DNA of 31,048 nucleotides from NCBI RefSeq assembly GCF_910586915.1, contig NZ_CAJULN010000031.1:1-31048 (forward strand), in the 5' to 3' direction. This document shows positions 16,858-25,429 of this stretch, piece by piece (positions within the stretch are counted from its first letter, which is position 1; each line of letters begins with the position of its first letter). Position numbers and translations under genes: made by a program. Below the pieces are notes generated by a model that worked only from the letters and a program-made list of their open reading frames with translations, was not told the origin of the DNA and did not search any database. This DNA comes from an uncultured Bacteroides sp. Its GTDB lineage: Bacteria > Bacteroidota > Bacteroidia > Bacteroidales > Bacteroidaceae.

Positions 16858-18024
16858 TTATGGATTCAACTCGACAATCTCTTCGTTGCAAACCGTCAGT
16901 TTCTCGATGCCTTCGTTGGTCACTACCCAAGAGTTTTCTATTCCCACGGGACCTACACCCGGCAGAACGATTTTCGGTTCGATGGCAAACACCATTCCCG
17001 GTTCCAACTCCTGCTTGATGCGTGGGGCAATGACCGGAGCTTCATTGATTTCGAGCCCGATACCGTGGCCGATAAACTTGGCTTGCTGCCCGGTTCCCAT
17101 GAACCTGTCGGCAAATCCGGCGGCGGTGACTGTCTCGATGGCAACATTGTACAACTCCTCGCAAGGAACTCCCGGACGGGCGATGGCTGCAATCTTCTCC
17201 TGGATGTCGAGGCAGACCTGGTGTGCCGCATACGCCTCTTCGGAGAGCTTGCCGATGGAGAACACACGACTCATGTCGCCCATATATCCGTTGAAATTAC
17301 CTCCCATATCGACCATGACACTTTGCCCCTCCTTCAACGGGGTTTTGTTGGCGCCACCCGGCAGGGCGGAGTCGAGTCCCTGACCGCCTAAGGCAAAATC
17401 GTACGGAGAGGGATAGCCGGCATTGTCTCCGGTCAGCACGCTTCCCATAAAGATTTCCATGCTTCGTCCGAATACGCGGAAGATACCTAAGCAGCCTTGC
17501 AGGCGCATCAGACGTTCTATCTCGATGGAAAACTCGATGTCCGTCATACCGGGACGGTAGACACCCGGTATCTGTTCGTAGGCTTTCGCATGAACGATAC
17601 CCGAACGGCGGAACAGCTCGACTTCGATGTGGGTTTTTACGCTGCGTGCCTGACGAATCAACGGAGTTCCGTTCACCACCTCCGCTTCGGGGAACAGGTT
17701 TGCCAGGCGGCAGTATTCCGTATAAGGAAGCTCGTCGCCTTCCAACATCAGCTTCGACGGCATCGGCAAGCCCTGTTCTTTCAGCAGGTCGACTATCTGT
17801 TCTGGTTTGCGGATAGGAAATGCGTGTTCGCCCATGATGTTGTTGGGGCGTTTGAAAAACAGTAGTGCGGGTGAGTGCAAAGGAAGGTAGATATATCCAC
17901 TCACTACACATCCATACGTATAAATAAGATTGGTATTACAAGTGATAAGAGCAGCATCGATACCTTGCGACGCCATCAGGCTGCGAATCTTGTCGCGGCG
18001 AAATTTCAATTCGGGTTGTAGCAT
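16858..18024 (-). CDS. M24 family metallopeptidase (Xaa-Pro aminopeptidase/dipeptidase type)
   Basis: This is a 388-residue cytosolic pita-bread peptidase. An N-terminal creatinase-like domain (about 1-130) is followed by the M24 catalytic domain. All five metal ligands are visible: D239 and D250 in VDMGGNFNGYMGDMSR, H320 in IGHGIGLEINE, E349 in FAIEPK, and E363 in GIENSWVVT. FRVFGRSMEIFMGSV and YDFALGGQG are further family segments. Such enzymes release the N-terminal residue before proline or split Xaa-Pro dipeptides. No signal peptide is seen. A TATCTTTG -7 element lies 60 bases upstream, after the terminator of the gdhB unit, so it starts its own transcript, possibly continuing into the sulfatases. 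The exact specificity is not decided. Confidence 0.88.
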   Translation of the reverse strand: MLQPELKFRRDKIRSLMASQGIDAALITCNTNLIYTYGCVVSGYIYLPLHSPALLFFKRPNNIMGEHAFPIRKPEQIVDLLKEQGLPMPSKLMLEGDELPYTEYCRLANLFPEAEVVNGTPLIRQARSVKTHIEVELFRRSGIVHAKAYEQIPGVYRPGMTDIEFSIEIERLMRLQGCLGIFRVFGRSMEIFMGSVLTGDNAGYPSPYDFALGGQGLDSALPGGANKTPLKEGQSVMVDMGGNFNGYMGDMSRVFSIGKLSEEAYAAHQVCLDIQEKIAAIARPGVPCEELYNVAIETVTAAGFADRFMGTGQQAKFIGHGIGLEINEAPVIAPRIKQELEPGMVFAIEPKIVLPGVGPVGIENSWVVTNEGIEKLTVCNEEIVELNP

Positions 18025-18084
18025 CTTTATTGTTTTGTTACATAATTATTTCTTGTATGGACAATAGGTTACCCTATGATGCCA

Positions 18085-18092
18085 CAAAGATA
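18085..18092 (-). promoter_or_regulatory. -7 promoter element for the M24 peptidase gene
   Basis: The minus strand reads TATCTTTG, an exact TAnnTTTG match, about 60 bases before the start codon and 30 bases downstream of the preceding terminator. The -33 position holds only a T-rich stretch. Confidence 0.6.
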
Positions 18093-18121
18093 GTTAATTC
18101 CAGTGAAAACGGAATGGATTT

Positions 18122-18167
18122 CAAAAAAATAGCGCTACCCGTGTCCTTCGCAGGAGACGAATAGCGC
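18122..18167 (-). terminator. Terminator of the gdhB transcript
   Basis: On the minus strand, 18153-18167 (GCGCTATTCGTCTCC) pairs with 18132-18146 over 15 positions, with two U-G pairs and one mismatch, around a 6-base loop. A run of seven Ts follows. Because the wobble pairs form only in the minus-strand RNA, the terminator is directional. Confidence 0.85.
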
Positions 18168-18210
18168 AAACCACAAATACAAATACAACTAAACAAAGTC
18201 TTAAAATAAA

Positions 18211-18273
18211 TTGAGAATCGAGAATTGAAATTTGAGAGTTGAGAATTATTTCTCAATTTTCAATTTTTAATTT
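18211..18273. repeat. Second AT-rich intergenic inverted-repeat element, next to the gdhB stop
   Basis: The 23-base arms at 18223-18245 and 18250-18272 pair, in plus-strand RNA, with three G-U pairs and one mismatch around a 4-base loop. Both arms use the same AATTGA/AATT vocabulary as the element at 6749-6868. It touches the gdhB stop codon (18272-18274) and precedes the terminator. Confidence 0.55.
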
Positions 18274-19609
18274 AAATAACTCCTTGTCCCATCATCGCGT
18301 GAGCTACTTTCATGAATCCGGCAATATTGGCACCCTTCACGTAGTTGATGTATCCATCGGGTTCCGTACCGTATTTCACGCATTGCGCATGAATACCGTG
18401 CATGATGGTGTGGAGTTTTTCGTCCACTTCGGCAGCGCTCCAGCTAAGGTGCATGGCGTTTTGAGACATTTCCAGTCCGGAAGTAGCAACACCGCCTGCG
18501 TTGACTGCCTTGCCCGGCGCATACATCGTCTTATGTTCGATGAACAGGTCGATGGCTTCGGGCGTACAGCCCATATTGGATATTTCTCCGACGCAAAGAA
18601 CATTGTTATTGATAAGGTTTTGAGCGTCTTCTCCATTCAATTCGTTTTGAGTTGCACAGGGGAGTGCGATGTCTGCTTTCACTTCCCACGGGCGTTTGCC
18701 TTCCACGAAGGTGGCGTTCGGGTATTTTTCAGCATAAGGAGCAACGATGTCATTGCCCGAAGAACGAAGTTCGAGCATATAATCTATCTTTTCGCCACTG
18801 ATGCCGTCCGGGTCGTAGATATATCCGTCGGGACCGGAGATGGTGATGACCTTAGCTCCCAATTCGGTAGCTTTGGTGGCTGCGCCCCAGGCAACGTTGC
18901 CGAATCCGGAGATGGCTACTGTCTTACCCTTAATGTCGATGCCTTTCGCCTGCAACATCTGGTTGACAAAGTACAGACCGCCGAAACCGGTAGCTTCGGG
19001 ACGAATCAGCGAACCGCCGAATTCCAATCCTTTGCCGGTGAAGGTTCCTGTAAATTCGCGGGTCAGCTTCTTGTACATTCCGAACATATAGCCAACTTCG
19101 CGTCCGCCTACGCCGATGTCACCGGCGGGCACATCCATATCGGGACCGAGGTGACGCCACAGTTCCAACATGAACGCTTGGCAGAAACGCATGATTTCGG
19201 CGTTGCTCTTTCCGCGCGGAGAGAAGTCGGAACCGCCTTTGCCGCCGCCCATAGGCAGGGTAGTGAGTGCGTTCTTGAAGGTCTGTTCGAAACCGAGGAA
19301 CTTCAGAATGGAAAGGTTGACGGAAGCATGGAAACGAATGCCGCCTTTGTACGGGCCGATGGCGTTGTTGAACTGTACGCGATAGCCGAGGTTGGTCTGT
19401 ACCTCGCCTCTGTCGTCTACCCACGTCACGCGGAACGTGAAGATGCGGTCGGGCTCTACCAACCGTTCTATGATTTTAGCTTTTTCAAACTCGGGGTGCT
19501 GGTTGTACACCTCTTCAATGGAGTGAAGCACTTCTTTGACTGCTTGAAGATATTCGGATTCACCGGGATGCTTTGCCTCTAAACAGGACATGATTTTCTG
19601 AATGTTCAT
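18272..19609 (-). CDS. gdhB: Glutamate dehydrogenase, predicted NAD(H)-preferring type
   Basis: This 445-residue hexameric family I enzyme interconverts glutamate and 2-oxoglutarate plus ammonia. Substrate residues are visible as K88 in GPYKGGIRFH, K112, K124 in MGGGKGGSDFS and the catalytic D164 in PAGDIGVGGRE. The coenzyme fold has GFGNVAWG with F236 and SGPDGY with G259, P260 and D261. These match the residues recalled from the NAD-specific Clostridium symbiosum enzyme (F238, P262, D263), whereas NADP enzymes usually carry Ser there. The paralogue at 28900-30234 has the Ser form. The name gdhB follows use in Bacteroides for the NAD-type enzyme and is provisional. It is divergent from the dikinase-like gene and has its own terminator. 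Confidence 0.93.
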   Translation of the reverse strand: MNIQKIMSCLEAKHPGESEYLQAVKEVLHSIEEVYNQHPEFEKAKIIERLVEPDRIFTFRVTWVDDRGEVQTNLGYRVQFNNAIGPYKGGIRFHASVNLSILKFLGFEQTFKNALTTLPMGGGKGGSDFSPRGKSNAEIMRFCQAFMLELWRHLGPDMDVPAGDIGVGGREVGYMFGMYKKLTREFTGTFTGKGLEFGGSLIRPEATGFGGLYFVNQMLQAKGIDIKGKTVAISGFGNVAWGAATKATELGAKVITISGPDGYIYDPDGISGEKIDYMLELRSSGNDIVAPYAEKYPNATFVEGKRPWEVKADIALPCATQNELNGEDAQNLINNNVLCVGEISNMGCTPEAIDLFIEHKTMYAPGKAVNAGGVATSGLEMSQNAMHLSWSAAEVDEKLHTIMHGIHAQCVKYGTEPDGYINYVKGANIAGFMKVAHAMMGQGVI

Positions 19610-19637
19610 GATACTATTATTTTTAAGGGTTAATTCT

Positions 19638-19669
19638 GATAAAATGTCAAATAACTAACTGCAAATATA
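19638..19669 (-). promoter_or_regulatory. gdhB promoter (-7) and a candidate operator half-site
   Basis: The minus strand reads TATATTTG at 19662-19669, matching TAnnTTTG, 52 bases before the start codon. Just inside the predicted transcript, the plus strand reads GATAAAATGTCAAA (19638-19651). This matches 13 of 14 bases of the half-site in the palindrome at 30341-30376 upstream of gdhA. GATAAAATG recurs at 19722-19730. The operator role is inference. Confidence 0.45.
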
Positions 19670-19808
19670 GGTAATTTTTTGAAAGTTGATTATTTGGATG
19701 CCAATATTTTGATTAAATAATGATAAAATGATAGCGTTTGAGCCTCTGTACGGAAAGCGGACGGCAAACTTTGTCGGCGGAGAAGGCGGAAAATGAGACG
19801 GAAAGGAT

Positions 19809-19816
19809 TAACTTTG
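19809..19816 (+). promoter_or_regulatory. -7 promoter element for the dikinase-like gene
   Basis: TAACTTTG matches TAnnTTTG, 54 bases before the ATG at 19871. A TTTG at 19770-19773 is too far upstream to serve as the -33 box. The 260-base gap to gdhB is otherwise gene-free and holds both divergent promoters. Confidence 0.5.
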
Positions 19817-19870
19817 CAACATCTCATTAATGACGCATGACAATTTGAATAAAGAAAGGAGACCAATGAT

Positions 19871-22849
19871 ATGCTCAGTAAATACAAATTGAACCAGCTT
19901 TACTTCAAGGATACGCAATTTGCCAACCTGATGACCCGGCGCATTTTTAATGTGTTGCTGATAGCCAATCCTTACGATGCTTTCATGCTCGAAGATGACG
20001 GACGCATCGACGAGAAGATTTTCAATGAATATACCTCGTTGTCGTTGCGTTATCCGCCCCGGTTTTCGCAGGTGTCTACGGAAGAGGAGGCGTTGGCGCA
20101 GTTGGAAAATATGTCGTTCGACCTGGTGATTTGTATGCCCAGCACGGGAGACAACGACAGTTTTGACATCGGAAGACATATCAAGGAGAGATACGAGCAT
20201 ATCCCTATCGTTATCCTGACACCGTTCAGCCACGGTATTACGAAACGGATTATCAACGAAGATTTGAGCGCGTTTGAATATGTGTTCTGCTGGCTGGGCA
20301 ATACCGACTTGTTGGTATCCATCATCAAGCTGATGGAAGATAAGATGAATCTGGAACATGACGTGCAGGAAGTGGGCGTGCAATTGATTCTGCTGGTAGA
20401 AGACGGTATCCGCTTCTATTCTTCCATTCTGCCGAATCTGTATAAGTTTGTGTTGCAGCAAAGCCAGGAGTTCTCTACAGAAGCACTGAATGCGCATCAG
20501 CGTACGCTTCGTATGCGCGGACGTCCGAAGATTGTGCTGGCGCGCACCTATCAGGAAGCGACGGAGATTTATCACAAATATCAGAATAATATATTAGGTG
20601 TAATCACCGACGTGCGTTTCCCGAAGGTGGAACGCGGGGAGAAAGACGGGTTAGCTGGTATCAAGCTATGTGCCGAAATACGGAAGAACGACCCGTTTGT
20701 ACCTTTGATTATCCAGTCGTCCGAATCGGAAAACTATTCTTATGCGGCAAAATATGGTGCGAGCTTTATTGATAAGAACTCAAAGAAGATGGACGTCGAC
20801 TTGCGTCGTATCGTTGCAGATAACTTCGGTTTCGGCGATTTCGTCTTCCGCAATCCCGAGACGGGAGAGGAGATAGCGCACGTACGCAATTTGAAAGAGT
20901 TGCAGAACATCCTATTTGCCGTGCCTGCTGAATCTTTCCTCTACCATATCAGCCGCAACCATGTGTCGCGCTGGCTCTATTCGCGGGCTATGTTTCCTGT
21001 GGCGGAGTTTTTGAAGCCTATCACCTGGAGCAGTCTGCAGGATGTGGACGCCCATCGCCGCATCATCTTCGAAGCCATTGTGAAATACCGAAAGATGAAG
21101 AACCAGGGAGTCGTGGCGGTGTTCAAGCGCGACCGTTTCGACCGTTATTCCAATTTTGCCCGCATCGGCGACGGTTCATTAGGCGGAAAAGGGCGTGGAC
21201 TGGCTTTTATCGACAATATGGTGAAGCGGCATCCCGAATTTGACGAATTCGAGAATGCACGGGTGGCGATTCCCAAGACGGTGGTGCTCTGTACGGATGT
21301 GTTCGACGAATTTATGGATACCAATAATCTGTATCAGATAGCCCTTTCGGATGCGGATGACGATACGATTCTGAGATATTTCCTCAAAGCGAAATTGCCC
21401 GACAGACTGGTGGAGGACTTCTTCACTTTCTTTGATGTGGTGAAGTCGCCGATTGCCATCCGTTCTTCTTCTTTGTTGGAGGACTCGCATTATCAACCCT
21501 TTGCCGGAATCTACAATACATATATGATTCCTTATCTGGACGACCGCTATGAAATGTTGCGTATGCTTTCCGACGCCATCAAAGGTGTGTATGCATCGGT
21601 CTATTTCCGTGACAGTAAAGCGTATATGCAAGCCACTTCGAATGTTATCGACCAGGAGAAGATGGCGGTCATCTTGCAGGAGGTGGTGGGTAACCAGTAT
21701 GGCGAACGCTATTATCCTTCCATGTCGGGCGTGGCGCGTTCGTTGAATTACTATCCGTTGGGCGATGAAAAAGCGGAAGAGGGAACGGTAAACTTAGCTT
21801 TGGGATTGGGAAAGTATATCGTGGACGGTGGTATGACACTCCGCTTCTCTCCTTATCATCCGAACCAGGTGTTGCAGACAAGCGAAATGGAAATAGCCCT
21901 GAAAGAGACCCAAACCCGTTTTTATGCTTTGGACTTGAAGAACGCAGGGCATGATTTCTCTATCGACGATGGCTTCAACCTCTTGAAACTCCACGTGAAG
22001 GAGGCGGAGAATGACGGTGCTTTGCGCTATATCGCTTCTACATACGACCCGTACGACCAGGTTATCCGTGACGGCCTGTACCCGGGCGGACGCAAAGTAA
22101 TCACGTTTGCCAATATCCTGCAACACGATGTTTTCCCGTTGGCACGTATCCTTCAGTTGGTGTTGAAATACGGAGAACAGGAGATGCGCCGTCCCGTAGA
22201 GATTGAGTTTGCCGCTACGATGAGCCGCGAGCAGGATAAGACGGGCACGTTCTATCTGCTGCAAATCCGTCCCATCGTAGACAGCAAGGAAATTCTGGAC
22301 GAAGATTTGAACGAGATACCGGACGAGGAGACGATTCTCCGTTCTTACAACTCGTTAGGACATGGTGTGATGAACGATATCTGCGATGTGGTCTATGTCA
22401 AGACCGACGGCTACAGTGCGTCGAACAATCAGGCTATTGCCTGGGAGATAGAGAAAATCAACCAGCAGTTCTTGAACGAGGGCAGGAATTATGTGCTTGT
22501 CGGCCCGGGACGCTGGGGAAGCAGCGACACATGGTTGGGTATTCCGGTGAAGTGGCCGCACATCTCCGCCGCCCGCGTAATTGTGGAAGCCGGACTGACC
22601 AACTATCGTGTAGACCCCAGCCAGGGCACGCATTTCTTTCAAAACCTGACTTCGTTCGGAGTAGGCTACTTCACTATCAATGCTTTTATGAACGATGGTG
22701 TCTATAACCAGGAGTTCTTGAATGCGCAGCCGGCAGTGATGGAAACCAAATTCCTCCGTCATGTCCGCTTTGAAAGACCTGTGATTGTCAAGATGGACGG
22801 AAAGAAAAAACATGGGGTGGTGCTGATGCCGGATGCAGGTGAAAAGTGA
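19871..22849 (+). CDS. Receiver-domain / PEP-synthase-like ATP-grasp fusion protein
   Basis: This 992-residue cytosolic protein has an unusual layout. Residues 25-150 look like a degenerate receiver domain (DLVICMPSTGDN, IVILTPF; no Asp where phosphorylation is expected). Residues 172-310 are a second receiver with the usual residues: E177-D178, acceptor D247 in GVITDVRFP, S283/S284 and K302. From about 425 to 800 comes the N-terminal, ATP-binding half of PEP synthase/pyruvate phosphate dikinase: SLGGKGRGLA, PIAIRSSSLLEDS, FAGIYNTY, RRPVEIEFA and LLQIRPIVDS. The phosphohistidine domain and the PEP/pyruvate barrel are not recognisable. Instead there is a 190-residue tail with VGPGRWGSSD and GTHFFQNLTSFGVGYF, including H921. 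It is usually annotated as a PEP/pyruvate-binding protein; the reaction is unknown. Confidence 0.85.
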   Translation: MLSKYKLNQLYFKDTQFANLMTRRIFNVLLIANPYDAFMLEDDGRIDEKIFNEYTSLSLRYPPRFSQVSTEEEALAQLENMSFDLVICMPSTGDNDSFDIGRHIKERYEHIPIVILTPFSHGITKRIINEDLSAFEYVFCWLGNTDLLVSIIKLMEDKMNLEHDVQEVGVQLILLVEDGIRFYSSILPNLYKFVLQQSQEFSTEALNAHQRTLRMRGRPKIVLARTYQEATEIYHKYQNNILGVITDVRFPKVERGEKDGLAGIKLCAEIRKNDPFVPLIIQSSESENYSYAAKYGASFIDKNSKKMDVDLRRIVADNFGFGDFVFRNPETGEEIAHVRNLKELQNILFAVPAESFLYHISRNHVSRWLYSRAMFPVAEFLKPITWSSLQDVDAHRRIIFEAIVKYRKMKNQGVVAVFKRDRFDRYSNFARIGDGSLGGKGRGLAFIDNMVKRHPEFDEFENARVAIPKTVVLCTDVFDEFMDTNNLYQIALSDADDDTILRYFLKAKLPDRLVEDFFTFFDVVKSPIAIRSSSLLEDSHYQPFAGIYNTYMIPYLDDRYEMLRMLSDAIKGVYASVYFRDSKAYMQATSNVIDQEKMAVILQEVVGNQYGERYYPSMSGVARSLNYYPLGDEKAEEGTVNLALGLGKYIVDGGMTLRFSPYHPNQVLQTSEMEIALKETQTRFYALDLKNAGHDFSIDDGFNLLKLHVKEAENDGALRYIASTYDPYDQVIRDGLYPGGRKVITFANILQHDVFPLARILQLVLKYGEQEMRRPVEIEFAATMSREQDKTGTFYLLQIRPIVDSKEILDEDLNEIPDEETILRSYNSLGHGVMNDICDVVYVKTDGYSASNNQAIAWEIEKINQQFLNEGRNYVLVGPGRWGSSDTWLGIPVKWPHISAARVIVEAGLTNYRVDPSQGTHFFQNLTSFGVGYFTINAFMNDGVYNQEFLNAQPAVMETKFLRHVRFERPVIVKMDGKKKHGVVLMPDAGEK

Positions 22850-23071
22850 GAAAGCATGGGGGATTTTTGCTCAGTGATTGAGCACTTACGCTATGTCTAC
22901 TGAAAAGTGTATATTGAAAAATCTATCTCATTTTTGGGCTAAAAATGGGAAGTATGACGTATGAATCTTAAAAATAGAACATAAAATACAAAGAATAGAC
23001 CTTGTGAGGGTGAATGCAAAGCCATTACTTTGCACCCGATTTTTTATCGGAAAAAAGATTATTAACTAACA
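22850..23071 (+). promoter_or_regulatory. Intergenic region with the promoter of the first PCMD lipoprotein
   Basis: CTTG at 23001-23004 and TTACTTTG at 23025-23032 (one mismatch from TAnnTTTG) have the correct 20-base spacing for a Bacteroides promoter. A TGCAAAG/CTTTGCA inverted repeat (23015-23021 and 23028-23034) overlaps the -7 element, and a small CCGAT/ATCGG hairpin sits in the leader at 23036-23050. No clear terminator for the upstream gene is seen; the TGCTCA/TGAGCA hairpin at 22868-22884 lacks a U-run. Confidence 0.45.
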
Positions 23072-24355
23072 ATGAAAATTATGAAGAAAAGTTTGTTGTA
23101 TTTGTTTATGCTCGTTTGCTCTGTAACTTTATTTACGGGATGTAGTAATGATGATGATACAGAATTGGCACAAGTAACTGATATAAGTGGCGATTATCAG
23201 GGACGTTTAGTTGTTTCTATTGATGAAAGTGCGGCTGAACCGATTTCTCAATTGATATCAATTATTAAATCAGGAGAACAAAATTCACAAGTATTGCTGT
23301 CTTTGAAAGATTTTTCATTTGCTGGACAGTTGGTCGGTGATATTGAAGTACCTTGTACGGTAGTTGAAAAAGATGGAATGCAAGAACTCAGTGGACAAAA
23401 AGATTTGTCGTTTACAACGGAATTTGGTAAAGTGTTAGGTACACTTCCTACTTCTGTTAATGGTACTGTGAAAGGTGAATCTATCAATATTCAAATAGGT
23501 GTAACAGTTGAGACCTTAAATCAGATTGTAGATGTAGTTTTTGATGGAGAACGTTTGGCAGAGGGTGAAAGCGGTAAGAACAAGACTTATTATGATTTTG
23601 AAACTTGGGTAGCTGCTGGTGATCCAGCAGAAATGCCTGAAGGATTAATGTTTTATGAACCTACAGGATGGTCAAGTAGTAATACAGGAGTATTTCTTCT
23701 TCGTTCAATGTTTAAGTTAACGGATCGGTATGCTGTAACAGAAAGTGATGATGCTTGCTCTGGAAATTCTTCAGTAAAAATAGAGTCGGTAGATACACAA
23801 GGCAAGAATTTGGGTTTTGTTATGGTTCCTAAAGTTACTTCAGGAAGTTTATTTATTGGTAGTTTTGTTACTGATATGATGAATACTTTAAATAGTACTA
23901 AGTTTGGGATTCCTTATTCACAAAAACCGGTTTCATTAAAAGGATGGTATAAATACACTCCAGGTAAAGAATATTATATTGTAAACGAAACTCCGTATAA
24001 GGATCATTGTCATGAAGCTGTATTGGATGAAAGTAAAACAGACGAGTTTGCTATCAGTGCCGTTTTGTACGAAACAGAAGATTATAAAGAAGATTTGTCT
24101 GACTGTTTGACAGGAGTTGATGGTGAAAATGGAATTTATACTTCCAGTCGTGTAGCTGCTATCGCACAATTATTTGGTGGAAAGCAAGAAAGTTGGAAAG
24201 AATTTGAATTGGATTTTGTTTGGAAGAAAGAATATGATGCAAATAAAAAGTATCGTTTTGCAATTATTTGTTCTTCAAGTAAGGATGGTGATAAGTTCTG
24301 GGGTGCTCCGGGAAGTGTATTGATGGTAGATAATTTTGAATTAACAGCAGAATAA
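23072..24355 (+). CDS. PCMD domain lipoprotein with calycin-like N-terminal domain
   Basis: This is a 427-residue lipoprotein. The signal peptide ends in LFTGC with acylated Cys24, followed by SNDDD, an acidic stretch compatible with export to the outer face of the outer membrane. Residues 35-150 resemble a calycin-like barrel (ISGDYQGRLVVSI, SVNGTVKGESINIQIGV). The C-terminal 250 residues match the PCMD (putative carbohydrate metabolism) domain: SLFIGSF, FGIPYSQKPVSLKGWYKY, ISAVLYET, SWKEFELDF and GSVLMVDNFEL. A carbohydrate-related surface role is only the family's proposed role. The gene is visibly richer in A and T than the genes on either side, hinting at separate ancestry. The start could also be the ATG three codons later. 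A hairpin terminator follows. Confidence 0.82.
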   Translation: MKIMKKSLLYLFMLVCSVTLFTGCSNDDDTELAQVTDISGDYQGRLVVSIDESAAEPISQLISIIKSGEQNSQVLLSLKDFSFAGQLVGDIEVPCTVVEKDGMQELSGQKDLSFTTEFGKVLGTLPTSVNGTVKGESINIQIGVTVETLNQIVDVVFDGERLAEGESGKNKTYYDFETWVAAGDPAEMPEGLMFYEPTGWSSSNTGVFLLRSMFKLTDRYAVTESDDACSGNSSVKIESVDTQGKNLGFVMVPKVTSGSLFIGSFVTDMMNTLNSTKFGIPYSQKPVSLKGWYKYTPGKEYYIVNETPYKDHCHEAVLDESKTDEFAISAVLYETEDYKEDLSDCLTGVDGENGIYTSSRVAAIAQLFGGKQESWKEFELDFVWKKEYDANKKYRFAIICSSSKDGDKFWGAPGSVLMVDNFELTAE

Positions 24356-24386
24356 TAAATTATTTGCTATAATCTTAAGATAATAT

Positions 24387-24423
24387 AAGGATGTGTCAGT
24401 TTAGTATTGGCACATCCTTTTTT
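24387..24423 (+). terminator. Terminator of the first PCMD lipoprotein gene
   Basis: A 9-bp stem (AAGGATGTG at 24387-24395 with CACATCCTT at 24411-24419) encloses a 15-base loop and runs into six Ts. It lies 32 bases after the stop codon. Confidence 0.85.
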
Positions 24424-24678
24424 CTGTTTGAAACTTTTGTTTTATCTAAGAGAGGCTATGGTTTCCTCAGTAAAAAACGATGCTGTCAATTCATTGGAAC
24501 TATAATTTTAATGAGCGAATGACACATAAGTTGCAGGAACTTTTCTCATAAAAGATAGATTGATATGCGTTTGGATAATTTTTCTTACATTGTTTTCAAG
24601 TGAAGAAATTCAGATAGTTATAAAATTGTCGTCAACAAAAATATCCCTCTTAAATTGTGATAATTCATAATCAAATGC
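24424..24678. other. Gene-free stretch before the Rpn pair
   Basis: About 250 AT-rich bases hold no credible gene; the longest frames starting with ATG are about 15-25 codons. No inverted repeats that would mark the edge of an insertion sequence are seen. The region ends at the -7 element of the first Rpn gene. Confidence 0.4.
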
Positions 24679-24686
24679 TATCTTTG
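24679..24686 (+). promoter_or_regulatory. -7 promoter element of Rpn copy 1
   Basis: TATCTTTG matches TAnnTTTG exactly, 30 bases before the start codon. ATTG at 24654-24657 is a possible -33 box with 21-base spacing. Confidence 0.6.
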
Positions 24687-24691
24687 TAGTA

Positions 24692-25429
24692 TTCAAAAGG
24701 ATAAATAGTTAGAATCATGGCGAAATTTATAAACCCTTTCACTGACGTCGGCTTTAAGAAAATCTTTGGTCAGGAAGTCAGTAAAGACCTTCTAATCGAC
24801 TTTCTCAACGACTTGTTAGTGGATGAGAAAAGTATAACTGACATCACCTTTCTTGATAAAGAGATACTTCCTGAGTATATGGGCGATCGTGGCGTTATCT
24901 ACGATATCTATTGTACCACTGAGAACGGTGAGCAGTTTATCGTCGAGATGCAGAACAAGCAGCAGATCAACTTTCGCGAACGTGCCTTATTCTACCTTTC
25001 GCACGCCATTTCTCGCCAGGGTGAAAAGGGTGCTTCTTGGCGTTTTAACTTAAAAGCAGTTTACGGCGTATTCTTTATGAACTTCCGTCTGGACGATATG
25101 CCTCACAAACTTCGTACTGACATCGTTCTTTCCGACCGTGATACACACGAACAATTCTCGGATAAACTCCGTTTTATCTTTATCGAACTTCCCTCTTTCA
25201 TGAAAGAAGAGAATGAGTGCGATACCGATTTCGAACGTTGGATTTATGTTTTGAAAAATATGGAAACTTTAAACCGAATGCCTTTTACTGCGCGTAAGTC
25301 AGTCTTTGAAAAGTTGGAAAAGATTGTTGATATTGCTTCTCTTTCCAAAGAAGAACGCATCAAGTATGACGAAAGTATCAAGGTGTATCGTGATAATTTG
25401 GTTACGATGGAATTTGCCGAGCAGAAGGG
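24692..25429 (+). repeat. 738-bp direct repeat, copy 1 (partner 25710-26447)
   Basis: By eye, every base from 24692 to 25429 matches 25710-26447 with a constant offset of 1018 and no gaps. The match breaks at 25430 (T versus C) and on the left before 24692. The repeat covers the leader and about 238 codons of each Rpn gene. The partner copy is not listed separately. Confidence 0.9.

Noticed and set aside
22868..22884. Hairpin TGCTCA/TGAGCA as terminator of the dikinase-like gene
   Set aside because: Only a 6-bp stem with no U-run on either strand.
24480..24551. 23-codon plus-strand frame before the Rpn pair
   Set aside because: Too short, with no start context and no recognisable relation to neighbouring genes.
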